Assembly: GCF_042429235.1 (NCBI RefSeq)
Contig: NZ_JBHMBA010000009.1
Origin: Arthrobacter_B citreus
Lineage (GTDB): Bacteria > Actinomycetota > Actinomycetes > Actinomycetales > Micrococcaceae
Length of the DNA: 64,000 nucleotides
Direction: 5' to 3' (one strand)
In this document: positions 17,085 through 25,561 of the stretch, piece after piece
How positions within the stretch are numbered: position 1 is the stretch's first letter
Layout of the letters: each line of letters begins with the position of its first letter
The notes under the pieces: model-generated
The model's database searches: none
What the model saw: the letters and a program-made list of their open reading frames with translations, nothing else
Told to the model about the DNA's origin: nothing
Program-made: the position numbers and the translations under genes

Positions 17085-17860
17085 TGACAACGGAAACAGC
17101 GGAGCCGGCCTCCAAGATCGATCTGCCGGAATCTGTGGGCGGGGAGATTCCCTCGTTCGAGATCACTCTCAAGGTCCGCCGCTACAACCCCGAGGTATCC
17201 GACGAAGGATACTGGGACGAGTGGAAGCTGACCATGTACGGCACGGACCGCGTGCTGGACGCCCTGCACAAGGTCAAGTGGGAGCATGACGGATCCGTCA
17301 CCTTCCGCCGCTCCTGCGCCCACGGCGTCTGCGGCTCCGATGCCATGCGCATCAACGGCCGCAACCGCCTGGCCTGCAAGACGCTGCTGAAGGACCTGGA
17401 CACGTCCAAGCCCATCACGGTGGAGCCCATCAAGGGCCTGCCGGTGGAAAAGGACCTGATCGTGGACATGGAGCCGTTCTTCCAGTCCTTCCGCGAAGTC
17501 ATGCCCTTCCTCGTCAACAAGGGCCACGAGCCCACGAAGGAGCGGCTGCAGTCTCCCGAGGACCGCGAGCGTTTCGACGACACCACCAAGTGCATCCTGT
17601 GTGCCGCATGCACGTCCTCGTGCCCGGTGTTCTGGACCGACGGCCAGTACTTCGGCCCGGCGGCAATCGTCAACGCGCACCGTTTCATCTTTGATTCGCG
17701 TGACGACGCCGGCGACATGCGCCTGGAAATCCTGAACGACAAGGAAGGCGTGTGGCGCTGCCGCACCACCTTCAACTGCTCCGAAGCATGCCCCCGCGGC
17801 ATCCAGGTCACCAAGGCCATCGCCGAGGTCAAGCAGGCCATCCTGAGCCGCTCGGTCTAA
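17084..17860 (+). CDS. sdhB: Succinate dehydrogenase iron-sulfur subunit
   Basis: The electron-transfer subunit of complex II, 258 residues. The [2Fe-2S] ligands lie in RRSCAHGVCGSDAM and the NRLAC that follows. The [4Fe-4S] ligands lie in CILCAACTSSCP, and the [3Fe-4S] ligands in CRTTFNCSEACPRGIQVTKAI. The start overlaps the sdhA stop, and a strong terminator follows the gene, so sdhCDAB ends here. Confidence 0.98.
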   Translation: MTTETAEPASKIDLPESVGGEIPSFEITLKVRRYNPEVSDEGYWDEWKLTMYGTDRVLDALHKVKWEHDGSVTFRRSCAHGVCGSDAMRINGRNRLACKTLLKDLDTSKPITVEPIKGLPVEKDLIVDMEPFFQSFREVMPFLVNKGHEPTKERLQSPEDRERFDDTTKCILCAACTSSCPVFWTDGQYFGPAAIVNAHRFIFDSRDDAGDMRLEILNDKEGVWRCRTTFNCSEACPRGIQVTKAIAEVKQAILSRSV

Positions 17861-17893
17861 GCACGCACCGGCCAGGCTCCCCGGGAGACCTGG

Positions 17894-17938
17894 GAAAGGC
17901 GGTGTCAGCAGTCCACAGGGCTGCGGACACCGCCTTTC
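17894..17938 (+). terminator. Terminator of sdhCDAB
   Basis: A perfect 13-base stem (GAAAGGCGGTGTC at 17894-17906, GACACCGCCTTTC at 17926-17938) encloses a loop that itself contains AGCAG...CTGC. It is followed by GCGTGTTTCCCCC, a modest T-tract. Confidence 0.85.
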
Positions 17939-18011
17939 GCGTGTTTCCCCCTCAACTTGGTTTCCCCCTACAACGGGCCCACTCCCGTGGGCACCCCTCT
18001 AAGGTAACTCC

Positions 18012-18803
18012 ATGCCCACGTTTGAATCCGTTTCCTTTCCCGGCGTCAACAACACCACGCTGGCCGGCACCATCGACGTGCCCGACGGCGAGGTGCGGGG
18101 GTGGGCGGTGTTTTGCCACGGCTTCACGCTGGGCAAGAACAGTGCCGCCGCGTCCAGGATCTCCAAGGCCCTGGCCGGGCACGGCATTGGCGTCCTCCGC
18201 TACGACGCGGCCGGTCTCGGCGGATCCAGCGGAGCCTGGGAAGACGGCACTTTCAGCACCAAGGTGGCGGATGTCGAAAGTGCCGTAAGCTTCCTGCGCG
18301 GACAGGGACGCAGCACCTCCCTGCTGATCGGCCACTCCCTGGGCGGCGCCGCCGTCCTGGCGGCCGCCGGCAGGATTCCGGAGCTCGACGCCGTGGTGAC
18401 CATAGCCGCACCTTTCCGCCCGTCCCATGTCCTCCACCTTTTCGAGGAGGAGATGGACACGATCCGGCAGCAGGGCTCAGCACAGGTGGACCTGGGCGGG
18501 CGAAGCCTGGAGATCCGGGATGAGCTCCTCAGCGACCTTTCCGATCATGACTTGACCGGATGCATCGCCGATCTGCATCTGCCTCTGCTCGTAATGCACT
18601 CCCCCACCGACAATACCGTGGGCATTGACAACGCCAGCGAGATCTTCTCAGTGGCCCGGCATCCGAGGAATTTCATTTCACTCGAGGGCAGCGACCACCT
18701 CATGGTCGACCGCGCACAGACCAGCCGGGCCGCTGACATCATCGCCGCCTGGGCTGGCGTGTACCTGGAGCCGGATAACGACAGCGCATCCTCGGCGGGC
18801 TGA
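18012..18803 (+). CDS. Alpha/beta hydrolase (stand-alone relative of the hydrolase half of hydrolase-OsmC proteins)
   Basis: A 263-residue serine hydrolase-fold protein. The oxyanion region is VFCHGFTLGKNS and the nucleophile elbow is LIGHSLGGAAVL; the acid is probably the Asp in HSPTDNTVG and the His is in LEGSDHLMVD. Sequence style (RYDAAGLGGSSGAWEDGTFST and APFRPSHV) resembles the hydrolase part of hydrolase/OsmC fusions, but no OsmC domain follows. It is convergent with the 2'-5' RNA ligase-like gene, six bases away. Substrate is unknown. Confidence 0.85.
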   Translation: MPTFESVSFPGVNNTTLAGTIDVPDGEVRGWAVFCHGFTLGKNSAAASRISKALAGHGIGVLRYDAAGLGGSSGAWEDGTFSTKVADVESAVSFLRGQGRSTSLLIGHSLGGAAVLAAAGRIPELDAVVTIAAPFRPSHVLHLFEEEMDTIRQQGSAQVDLGGRSLEIRDELLSDLSDHDLTGCIADLHLPLLVMHSPTDNTVGIDNASEIFSVARHPRNFISLEGSDHLMVDRAQTSRAADIIAAWAGVYLEPDNDSASSAG

Positions 18804-18809
18804 CCCGGG

Positions 18810-19388
18810 CTAACCCCGGAGAGCCACTTCCTCGCGCGGCTTCCACAGCCCGGTGGAGTCATGCTCAAACAGTCCAATGCTGCGCACGGTGAAGCGGGCT
18901 TCATAGTCGCGCAGGGTGTGCATGGCATTGTCCATGCCGACCTCGCTGACGTCGTGGGCCACCGTGACGTGCGGATGGTAGGGAAACGGCAGGTCCCGGG
19001 CCAGTGGTCCGCTCTGCATTTCCTTGTGCAGGGCAGTGCACTCGTCATAGCCTTCGTCGAGCTGCAGGTACACCACCGGCGACACCGGACGGAAGGTTCC
19101 GGTGCCCCGCAGCGAGACGTCGAAGGGTGCGTGGTTCCCCGCCACCCTGCGGACATGCTCGGCGGTGGCTTCCCAGTCGTCGGTCTCCGTGGTGGTCACG
19201 ATCGTGATGTGGGCGGGAATGACGGCAGCCATGGGATCACCAAAGGATGCCCTGGCCCGGCGCAGTTCCGTCGCCATCGGCTCCGGCACTCCAATAACAA
19301 TCCCCACGCAGGTGCAATCGGGCGCGCTCGCCCCACCACCGACGCCCTCGGCGGCATCTGCAAGGATCATTGGATTCCAAGAACTCAT
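18810..19388 (-). CDS. 2'-5' RNA ligase superfamily protein (2H phosphoesterase)
   Basis: The 192-residue protein has the two histidine motifs of 2H phosphoesterases, AHITIVTTT (about residue 60) and HPHVTVAHDV (about residue 140). This pairing defines the LigT/CPDase fold, which acts on 2',3'-cyclic or 2'-5' RNA phosphates. The second-motif region FPYHPHVTVAH is intact, so catalysis is plausible. It begins three bases after trpS ends, on the same strand, suggesting co-transcription. Its RNA substrate is not evident. Confidence 0.85.
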   Translation of the reverse strand: MSSWNPMILADAAEGVGGGASAPDCTCVGIVIGVPEPMATELRRARASFGDPMAAVIPAHITIVTTTETDDWEATAEHVRRVAGNHAPFDVSLRGTGTFRPVSPVVYLQLDEGYDECTALHKEMQSGPLARDLPFPYHPHVTVAHDVSEVGMDNAMHTLRDYEARFTVRSIGLFEHDSTGLWKPREEVALRG

Positions 19389-19391
19389 CGG

Positions 19392-20426
19392 TCAGACCGC
19401 TGTGGAACCCAGAGGTAGGAAACCCACTTTGCTGTACACATCGGCCAGTGTAACCGATGCGGTTTCGCGGGCCTTGGAGGCACCCACGGCCAGAAGGCGG
19501 TCCAGCTCCGCCGGATCCTCCAGCAGGTACAGTGCCCGTTCACGGATTGGGCGGATATGCTCCGTGACGGCCTCGGCCAGGTCCACCTTCAGGTGGCCGT
19601 ACATTTTGCCTTCGTATTCCTTCACCAGCGTGTCCACGCTCCGCCCCGATATCAGCGAAAAAATGGACAGCAGGTTCGAGACACCGGGCTTTTCCTCCCG
19701 GTCAAAGCGGATCTCGGCGCCGTCGTCGGTGACCGCCGACTTAATGCGCTTGGCGATGACCTTGTCCGGATCCAGGAGATTGATCAGGCCGGCGGGTGAA
19801 GCCGCGGACTTGGACATCTTGGCGGACGGGTTCTGAAGGTCGTAAATCTTTGCGGCCTCCTTCTGGACAAACACCTCGGGAACGGTAAACGTGTCGCCGT
19901 ACCGTGAATTGAACCGCTTCGCGAGGTCCCGGCTGAGCTCCACATGCTGGCGCTGGTCCTCGCCAACGGGGACCCCGTGGGGGTTGTACAGCAGGATGTC
20001 GGCGACTTGGAGGATCGGGTAGGTAAACAGGCCCACGGACGCCGAGTCGGCCCCGAAGCGCTGCTGCTTGTCCTTGAACTGGGTCATCCGGGATGCTTCG
20101 CCAAATCCCGTCAGGCAGTTCAGGACCCAGGCGAGCTGGGCATGCTCGGGTACCTGCGACTGCACGAAAAGCGTGGCCTTGTCGACGTCGACGCCGCCGG
20201 CAATGTACTGCGCGGCGGTGACGCGGGTTCGCTGGCGCAGGTCGGCGGGGTCCTGGGGCACGGTGATGGCGTGGAGGTCCGGGATGAAGAAGTAGGCGTC
20301 GTACTCATCCTGGAGCCGTACCCAGTTCACCAGCGCGCCGAGGTAGTTGCCCAGGTGAAGGGAATCTGCTGATGGCTGCATCCCCGAAAGGATGCGCTGG
20401 CGCCCGGAGGCGGTGGATGTGCTCAT
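19392..20426 (-). CDS. trpS: Tryptophanyl-tRNA synthetase
   Basis: A class I synthetase that charges tRNA-Trp. The 344-residue protein has the HIGH-like motif SLHLGNYLGAL and the KMSKS loop in NPSAKMSKSAASPAG, with DLHAITVPQDP in the Rossmann core. Start ATG 20426 has GAGGAT eight bases upstream. Length is normal for a bacterial TrpRS. It follows the exonuclease III gene after ten bases and precedes the 2H phosphoesterase gene. Confidence 0.97.
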   Translation of the reverse strand: MSTSTASGRQRILSGMQPSADSLHLGNYLGALVNWVRLQDEYDAYFFIPDLHAITVPQDPADLRQRTRVTAAQYIAGGVDVDKATLFVQSQVPEHAQLAWVLNCLTGFGEASRMTQFKDKQQRFGADSASVGLFTYPILQVADILLYNPHGVPVGEDQRQHVELSRDLAKRFNSRYGDTFTVPEVFVQKEAAKIYDLQNPSAKMSKSAASPAGLINLLDPDKVIAKRIKSAVTDDGAEIRFDREEKPGVSNLLSIFSLISGRSVDTLVKEYEGKMYGHLKVDLAEAVTEHIRPIRERALYLLEDPAELDRLLAVGASKARETASVTLADVYSKVGFLPLGSTAV

Positions 20427-20436
20427 GTCTTAATCC

Positions 20437-21285
20437 TCAGAACTGGTAGTCGACCACTACGGGGGCGTGGTCCGAAAAGCGGCTGTCGTAGGTGGCGGCC
20501 CGGTCAACGACGGCGGAAATGGCACGTTCTGCCAGTCCGGGGGTTGCGAGCTGGTAGTCGATGCGCCAACCGCTGTCATTGTCAAAGGCCTGTCCGCGCC
20601 AGGACCACCAGGTGTACGGACCGGGAACATCGCCGGCCAGTTTGCGGGCCACGTCGGTGTAGCCGATTTCCTCGCTGAAGAACCGGTCGAAGTATGCGCG
20701 TTCCTCGGGCAGGAAGCCGGCACGCTTGACGTTGCCCTTCCAGTTTTTGATGTCCAGGGTGGTGTGGCCAACATTGAGGTCCCCGACCACCAGGACAAAG
20801 TCGCTCTGCTGCTTCAGTGCCGGCAGGCGTTCGGTCATGACGTCCAGGAAGCGGTACTTGTCCACCTGCTTGGGGGTGTCGACCTCACCGGAGTGGACGT
20901 AGGCGCTGACCACGGTCAGCAGTTTCTCGGCACCGTCAACCGGAACCTTGAAGTCAGCCTCCACCCAGCGTCCGGAGAGGGCAAAGTACTCATCGCCGAT
21001 GTGTTCGCGGGTTGCTGCCGGGGCGATCCGTGAAGCAATCGCCACACCGGCCCGGCCTTTCGCCTCGGCTTCGGCATGCAGGATATGCCAGTCCGTGCCA
21101 AGAAGTTCGCGCACCACGGCATCGGGTGCGCGCACCTCCTGGAGGCAGAGGATGTCGATGTCCCGCTCCGCCAGCCAGTCGGCCATGCCGCGCTTGTAGG
21201 CAGCTCGGATGCCGTTCACATTCACCGTCGCAATGCGCAGTGCCTTTGTCGGACGGGCGGATTCTTCTGCTGATGCCAAACTCAC
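20437..21285 (-). CDS. xth: Exodeoxyribonuclease III / AP endonuclease
   Basis: A base-excision repair enzyme with AP-endonuclease and 3'-5' exonuclease activity. Motifs in order: LRIATVNVNGIRAA, LCLQEVRA (catalytic Glu), VVSAYVHSGEV, VVGDLNVGHT (Asp/Asn), WWSWRGQAFDNDSGWRIDYQL and FSDHAPVVVDY (catalytic Asp-His). GTG 21285 gives about 282 residues; an ATG at 21297 and a further ATG at 21321 are in frame, so the exact start is uncertain, with GGAG upstream spaced better for the GTG. The gene probably shares a transcript with trpS. Confidence 0.94.
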   Translation of the reverse strand: MSLASAEESARPTKALRIATVNVNGIRAAYKRGMADWLAERDIDILCLQEVRAPDAVVRELLGTDWHILHAEAEAKGRAGVAIASRIAPAATREHIGDEYFALSGRWVEADFKVPVDGAEKLLTVVSAYVHSGEVDTPKQVDKYRFLDVMTERLPALKQQSDFVLVVGDLNVGHTTLDIKNWKGNVKRAGFLPEERAYFDRFFSEEIGYTDVARKLAGDVPGPYTWWSWRGQAFDNDSGWRIDYQLATPGLAERAISAVVDRAATYDSRFSDHAPVVVDYQF

Positions 21286-21382
21286 GCGAATAACCATACT
21301 CCTCAGTAGCATGCGGTTCATCTTTGACCGCGCGGGCCGCAGCCCTGCCGGGCAGTCGGTTTCGGAAAAGCGGCTGGGCCTT

Positions 21383-21898
21383 CTAGTCGACCAGGGTGCC
21401 CTCGACGGTGCCGCCGTCGTTCTTCTTGATCATGGAGCGCGCATTGTGCGATGTGATCTCGATGGTTTCCAGTGCGCGGCTGACCTGGTCCTCGTCCTTG
21501 CCGAGATTCTCCCGGATGACCCGGGACTGCACCTGGATGATTTTGAAGCTGTGGTCCAGTTTCTGGTCCCGGATGGTCGTGGACTCATCGACCACCTGCA
21601 CGCTGGGGGCTCCCCCGGCGGCACGGGTCAAAGTGTCCTGCGCCTCAGCCAGTTTCGCTCCGGCCTTGCGGGCGGCACCGCGCACGCTGAAGACCACAAA
21701 CGCGAACAGGCACAGCCACCCCAGGGAGATGATGACAACCAGCCAACCGACGACGTCGTTCTCATTTGCCGCAAACACCACGGCAACCAGGAATACGAGC
21801 AGCATCAGGGTCATGCCGAAGGTTGCCATTTTTTGGCTTACTCCACGGCGGGCTTTGGACGAGGACTGCGGCATCTTGCCGTTCGGGAGCGACTGCAT
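21383..21898 (-). CDS. Uncharacterised two-helix membrane protein
   Basis: A 171-residue protein that I cannot place in a named family. Residues about 25-75 form two adjacent membrane helices (GMTLMLLVFLVAVVFAA, then VVGWLVVIISLGWLCLFAFV). A cytoplasmic segment of about 95 residues follows, with heptad-like Ala/Glu/Leu spacing and likely helical (AARKAGAKLAEAQDTLTRAA; later DEDQVSRALETIEIT). The N-terminus has the basic, Ser-rich stretch KMPQSSSKARRGVSQK. Nothing nearby suggests its role. Confidence 0.75.
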   Translation of the reverse strand: MQSLPNGKMPQSSSKARRGVSQKMATFGMTLMLLVFLVAVVFAANENDVVGWLVVIISLGWLCLFAFVVFSVRGAARKAGAKLAEAQDTLTRAAGGAPSVQVVDESTTIRDQKLDHSFKIIQVQSRVIRENLGKDEDQVSRALETIEITSHNARSMIKKNDGGTVEGTLVD

Positions 21899-21968
21899 GG
21901 CTTCATTGTCTCAAACTCTCAGCCCGGTCCGCTAAACCGTCCACCCGGGGCGAAATCGCGCGTTGCGT

Positions 21969-22331
21969 TCACCACGCCACGAGGCAGAACGGATGACCGG
22001 CGGGGTCCAGGAAAACCCTGAAGGACTCAGTGCCGCTGTCCATGCTGGTGGCGCCGCGCGCGAGCACCTGCGTCTCGGCGAGGTCCAGATCCGCCACCTT
22101 CACATCCAAGTGCAGCTGCTGCGGGATGTCCTGGCCCGGCCACTGCGGCGGCGTGTAGCCGGAAACCTTCTGGAAGGCGATGGCGGGCCGGTCCGGCGCG
22201 TCACCTATGGTGATCCAGGATCCGTCCTCGTCGTGTTCCACCCGGATCATGCCCAGCAGGTCCTCGTAGAAGGACGCGAGGGCATCCGGGTCGGGGCAGT
22301 CTATGACCGTGGCGTGCCAGGATCCGATCAT
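21969..22331 (-). CDS. VOC/glyoxalase-fold protein
   Basis: The 120-residue single-domain protein has the vicinal oxygen chelate layout: DCPDPDALASFYEDLLGM in the first half, LHLDVKVADLDLAE in the middle and RVFLDPAGHPFCLV at the end. This matches the actinobacterial VOC group often annotated as glyoxalase or bleomycin resistance-like, with dimers forming the active site. Metal ligands are not all obvious, and the reaction is unknown. It is 48 bases downstream of the SDR gene on the same strand, so the two may be co-transcribed. Confidence 0.85.
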   Translation of the reverse strand: MIGSWHATVIDCPDPDALASFYEDLLGMIRVEHDEDGSWITIGDAPDRPAIAFQKVSGYTPPQWPGQDIPQQLHLDVKVADLDLAETQVLARGATSMDSGTESFRVFLDPAGHPFCLVAW

Positions 22332-22379
22332 CAGCGTTCTCCTTGCGTGGCGGTGGGCGGGGTTCCGTGCAGCCGCAGC

Positions 22380-23132
22380 CTACTGCGTGGTGTAGGCCCC
22401 GTCCACGGCGTACTGCGCCCCGGTCACGAAGGCTGCACGGTCGGAGAGCAGGAACAGGACAACCTGGGCCACCTCATCCGCGGTGCCCAGCCGTCCCGCC
22501 GGATGCATTCCCACCAGCGATGCATACGTCTCCTCGGGAAGGGCTTCGAGCAGCGGGGTGTCGATGTAGCCCGGATGCACCGAGTTGATGCGGATGCCCT
22601 GGTTGGCGTACCCCAGGGCCGCCGCGCGCGTCATCCCGGTCACTCCATGTTTGGCTGTCACGTAAGGAACCGCGGTGGCGGAGCCGACGAGCCCAAGGAT
22701 GGAGGACATGTTCACGATCGAGCCCCCGCCTGCCTTCTGCATTTCGGGGATTTGGTAGTACATCCCGTAGAACACCGAATTCAGGTTCACGTCAATGACC
22801 CGCCGGTAGCCCTCCAGGTCGATTTCCGTCACCAGACCCAGCGGCCCGCTGATGCCGGCATTATTAAAGGCCAGGTGCAGGCCGCCGAATTCGCTGACCG
22901 CGGTGTTCACGGCGCCTTTGACATCGTCTGCGCTGCCAACGTCTCCAACCGACGGCACGGCCGTTCCGCCGGCCTCCGAAATCTGCCGGACAACCGCCTG
23001 TGCAGCTTCCAGGTCAAGGTCATTGACGACGACGGCGGCGCCTTCCGCTGCCAAGGCGACCGCCGTGGCCTTGCCGATTCCCGAGCCTGCTCCGGTCACA
23101 AGGGCGGTCTTTCCCGCGAACTGATCAGCCAT
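22380..23132 (-). CDS. Short-chain dehydrogenase/reductase
   Basis: The 250-residue classical SDR has the cofactor motif TGAGSGIGKA, VVNDLDLEAAQAV (an Asp suggesting NAD preference), NNAGI, the catalytic Ser in IVNMSSILG and YVTAKHG (Tyr-x3-Lys). Start ATG 23132 has GGAGGAG five bases upstream; the frame runs 45 codons further without SDR-like sequence. The alcohol or ketone substrate cannot be read from sequence. The gene is divergent from the macro-domain gene. Confidence 0.92.
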   Translation of the reverse strand: MADQFAGKTALVTGAGSGIGKATAVALAAEGAAVVVNDLDLEAAQAVVRQISEAGGTAVPSVGDVGSADDVKGAVNTAVSEFGGLHLAFNNAGISGPLGLVTEIDLEGYRRVIDVNLNSVFYGMYYQIPEMQKAGGGSIVNMSSILGLVGSATAVPYVTAKHGVTGMTRAAALGYANQGIRINSVHPGYIDTPLLEALPEETYASLVGMHPAGRLGTADEVAQVVLFLLSDRAAFVTGAQYAVDGAYTTQ

Positions 23133-23293
23133 GGTTTCTCCTCCGGTTTCCGCCCGGGTGATGCCGGCGTTAGGGATGTTTGCTTTCGTCCCATAATCCG
23201 GTCCCCCTTCCGGTTTCGGAAGATTGGGAGCTGTGTCCGTCCGCTTTTCCGTCCAACTGGCAGGCACCGCCGGCCGGGTGGAAGACTGGCCGC

Positions 23294-23848
23294 ATGCAGA
23301 TTCACATCAGCAACGGAGACATCACCGCCAGCACCGCCGACGCCATAGTGAACGCCGCCAATTCATCGCTGCTGGGCGGCGGAGGCGTGGACGGAGCGAT
23401 CCACCGCGCAGCGGGCCCGGATTTGCTGGCGGCATGCCGGGAACTGCGCGCGGGAGACTGGGCAGGCGGCCTGCCGGTTGGAGAGGCGGTGGCCACTCCC
23501 GGGTACAACCTTCCCGCCCGCTGGGTGATTCACACCGTTGGCCCGAATGCCCGGGCCGGGGAAACCGACCCGGAGCTGTTGGCCTCCTGCTTCCGCCGCT
23601 CCCTGGATGTCGCCGAAGAACTCGGCGCCGAAACGGTGGCCTTCCCCGCGGTCAGCGCCGGCGTGTACGGCTGGAACCCGGCAACCGTGGCCGAGGTGGC
23701 CCTGCAGACGGTCCGGGATTACCCGGCCCGTTCGGTCCGGTCCGTTGAGTTCGTGCTTTTCGGCAAACCCATGGAGCAGGTGTTCCGCACCGCGTGGGCG
23801 GACCTGTCGGCTACTTCAGGAACAGGGACCGAAGACGGCCCGTCGTGA
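23294..23848 (+). CDS. Macro domain protein (O-acetyl-ADP-ribose deacetylase type)
   Basis: The 184-residue single macro domain has the MacroD-type pattern: ADAIVNAANSSLLGGGGVDGAIHRAAG and later FPAVSAGVYGWNP. These are the ADP-ribose-binding loops and catalytic Asn/Asp environment. It probably removes ADP-ribose esters or deacetylates O-acetyl-ADP-ribose; no sirtuin or ADP-ribosyltransferase gene is visible in the window. ATG 23294 is the first Met that fits the domain. The last 38 bases overlap the end of the convergent ABC-2 permease gene. Confidence 0.9.
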   Translation: MQIHISNGDITASTADAIVNAANSSLLGGGGVDGAIHRAAGPDLLAACRELRAGDWAGGLPVGEAVATPGYNLPARWVIHTVGPNARAGETDPELLASCFRRSLDVAEELGAETVAFPAVSAGVYGWNPATVAEVALQTVRDYPARSVRSVEFVLFGKPMEQVFRTAWADLSATSGTGTEDGPS

Positions 23849-24659
23849 CCACCAGGCCCAAACCAATCATGACCACGAAGTACAGCAGGTGTCCGGCGGT
23901 TGCCCAGGTCAGCATGCCCACGCTGAGCTGGCGCATCATTTCCACTCCGTGCCACAGCGGCATCGCCTGAATGACCCATTGGAGACCCTGGGGGTACACG
24001 CTCAGCGGATAGAACGTTGCGGAGAACAGGAACATGGGCAGCATGACGAAATTCACCCAGTCCAACTGCTGAAAGGTCTTCATGTAACTGGTGATGGCCA
24101 TGCCGAAGGAGGCAAACCCGAAGGCCACCACCACGGCCGCGGGAATCATGAGCAGCGCCCAGGGAGAGGTGACCAGCCCCATGGCCGCCATGACGGCCGT
24201 GAATCCCGTTGCGTACATGGCACCGCGCAGCAGGGCCAGCAGGATTTCACCAAGTGCGACGTCGAGCGGCCCCAGCGAGGTGGCAAGCATGCCTTCGTAG
24301 AGCTTGGCGTAATTGAGCTTGAAGAAGACGTTCATAGTGGAGTCGTACACCGCTCCGTTCATGGCTGAAACGGCCAGCAGCGCGGGGGCAATGTAGTTGG
24401 CGTACCCGATTTCCTCACCGCCTGGGCCGGCAACGGTGCCAATCAGGGAACCCAGGCCAATACCCATGGCCACCAGGTACAGCACCGGTTCCACGAACCC
24501 GCTGATCATGATGGACCAGTTGCTGCCCCACGTGGCCTTCAGCCCGCGGGCGAACACTGATCGGATGTTTCGGGCATAGAGAGATCCCAGCAAACGACCC
24601 TCCGGGTCCAGCTGGGCGGGCGCCAGGCGTGGCGGCGCCGTCGTGTTATCTGTGATCAT
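23811..24659 (-). CDS. ABC-2 type exporter permease (second)
   Basis: The 282-residue permease has six predicted membrane helices and the ABC-2 signature region ALLRGAMYATGFTAVMAAMG, with YPLSVYPQGLQWVIQAMPLWHGVEMMR near the C-terminus. This resembles NodJ/DrrB-type exporter permeases. ATG 24659 overlaps the previous permease stop by four bases. The upstream-open frame reading through the other permease in a different frame is not part of this gene. The tail overlaps the convergent macro-domain gene by 38 bases. Confidence 0.9.
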   Translation of the reverse strand: MITDNTTAPPRLAPAQLDPEGRLLGSLYARNIRSVFARGLKATWGSNWSIMISGFVEPVLYLVAMGIGLGSLIGTVAGPGGEEIGYANYIAPALLAVSAMNGAVYDSTMNVFFKLNYAKLYEGMLATSLGPLDVALGEILLALLRGAMYATGFTAVMAAMGLVTSPWALLMIPAAVVVAFGFASFGMAITSYMKTFQQLDWVNFVMLPMFLFSATFYPLSVYPQGLQWVIQAMPLWHGVEMMRQLSVGMLTWATAGHLLYFVVMIGLGLVVTTGRLRSLFLK

Positions 24660-25561
24660 TTTCCCAGCCTTCGGGTGAAGTTCCGGCGTGCCAGCACCCA
24701 GCCGACAAAGCCGAGGAGCAGCAAATAGCCCACGTGGACAGCCGTGAGTGCCGGCGGTTCGGCGTAGCCGTAGCTGAGGATTCGGCCGAGCTCGGTGGAG
24801 TGCCACAGGGGAGAAATCCAGCCGATCCAGCGGATGGCCCCGGGCAGGGACTCCAGCGGGAAGAAGGTACCGGAGAACAGGAACAGCGGCATCACGATGA
24901 ATCGCTGCACCATCGCGAACTGCCCCTTGTCTTCCACCAATGACGCACTGAAAGCCATGAGCGGCAGCCCGAAGGCCACACCGCCGAGAATCGCGGTGAA
25001 AATCATCAGCCACGCAGTGGCGGGCTGTTCCACTGCGCCGAAGAGCAGCAGGAACAGGAAGTACGTGCCGGTAGTGATCAGCAGCCGGACCGAGAAACCG
25101 ATCAGGTGCCCGTCCACCAGCTGGTTGCTGGACAGCGGCGACGCGTTGGGGCCGTAATATGTGCGGTGCCATTTGAAGCCGCCCATTACCGTATAGGTAT
25201 TTTCTTCGCTGGCCACCATGATGGCGGCTGTGGCCAGCAGCGCAGGTGCCACGAAGACGAGGTAGGAGACTGTGGCGCCGTTGCCGGCGTCGAACGCCGC
25301 GTCACCGGTGTCCACCAGGGATGCCAGGCCCACGCCCATTCCGAAGAGGTAAACCAGCGGGGTCCCCACCGCCGTCATGAGCACAGTCCACCCGTAGCCG
25401 CGCATCCGCCGGATCCACATTTCGGCGTAGTAGAAGGCGCCGAAGCGCCTCGCCCGGGACGCCGTCTGCTCCGGTGTCAGCGGAGAACGCAACCCCAGCA
25501 CAGCGTGCCGGTTTGCTCCCGCTTCCCCCGCCGGAGGACCTGAAAGCTGCTGCTCAGTCAA
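24656..25561 (-). CDS. ABC-2 type exporter permease (first)
   Basis: A 301-residue paralogue of the next gene, with about six membrane helices and the same C-terminal pattern, FPLESLPGAIRWIGWISPLWHSTELGR. The N-terminal 35 residues are cytoplasmic. Its ATG lies eight bases inside the ATPase gene, and its stop overlaps the second permease start. The two similar permeases probably form a heterodimer. The substrate could be a lipid, drug or glycan; nothing in the flanks settles it. Confidence 0.9.
   Translation of the reverse strand: MTEQQLSGPPAGEAGANRHAVLGLRSPLTPEQTASRARRFGAFYYAEMWIRRMRGYGWTVLMTAVGTPLVYLFGMGVGLASLVDTGDAAFDAGNGATVSYLVFVAPALLATAAIMVASEENTYTVMGGFKWHRTYYGPNASPLSSNQLVDGHLIGFSVRLLITTGTYFLFLLLFGAVEQPATAWLMIFTAILGGVAFGLPLMAFSASLVEDKGQFAMVQRFIVMPLFLFSGTFFPLESLPGAIRWIGWISPLWHSTELGRILSYGYAEPPALTAVHVGYLLLLGFVGWVLARRNFTRRLGK

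Noticed and set aside
23132..23293. Longer SDR and macro-domain proteins using upstream starts in the divergent gap
   Set aside because: Both frames stay open upstream, but the extra residues lack family similarity, and the SDR ATG has a strong GGAGGAG ribosome binding site.
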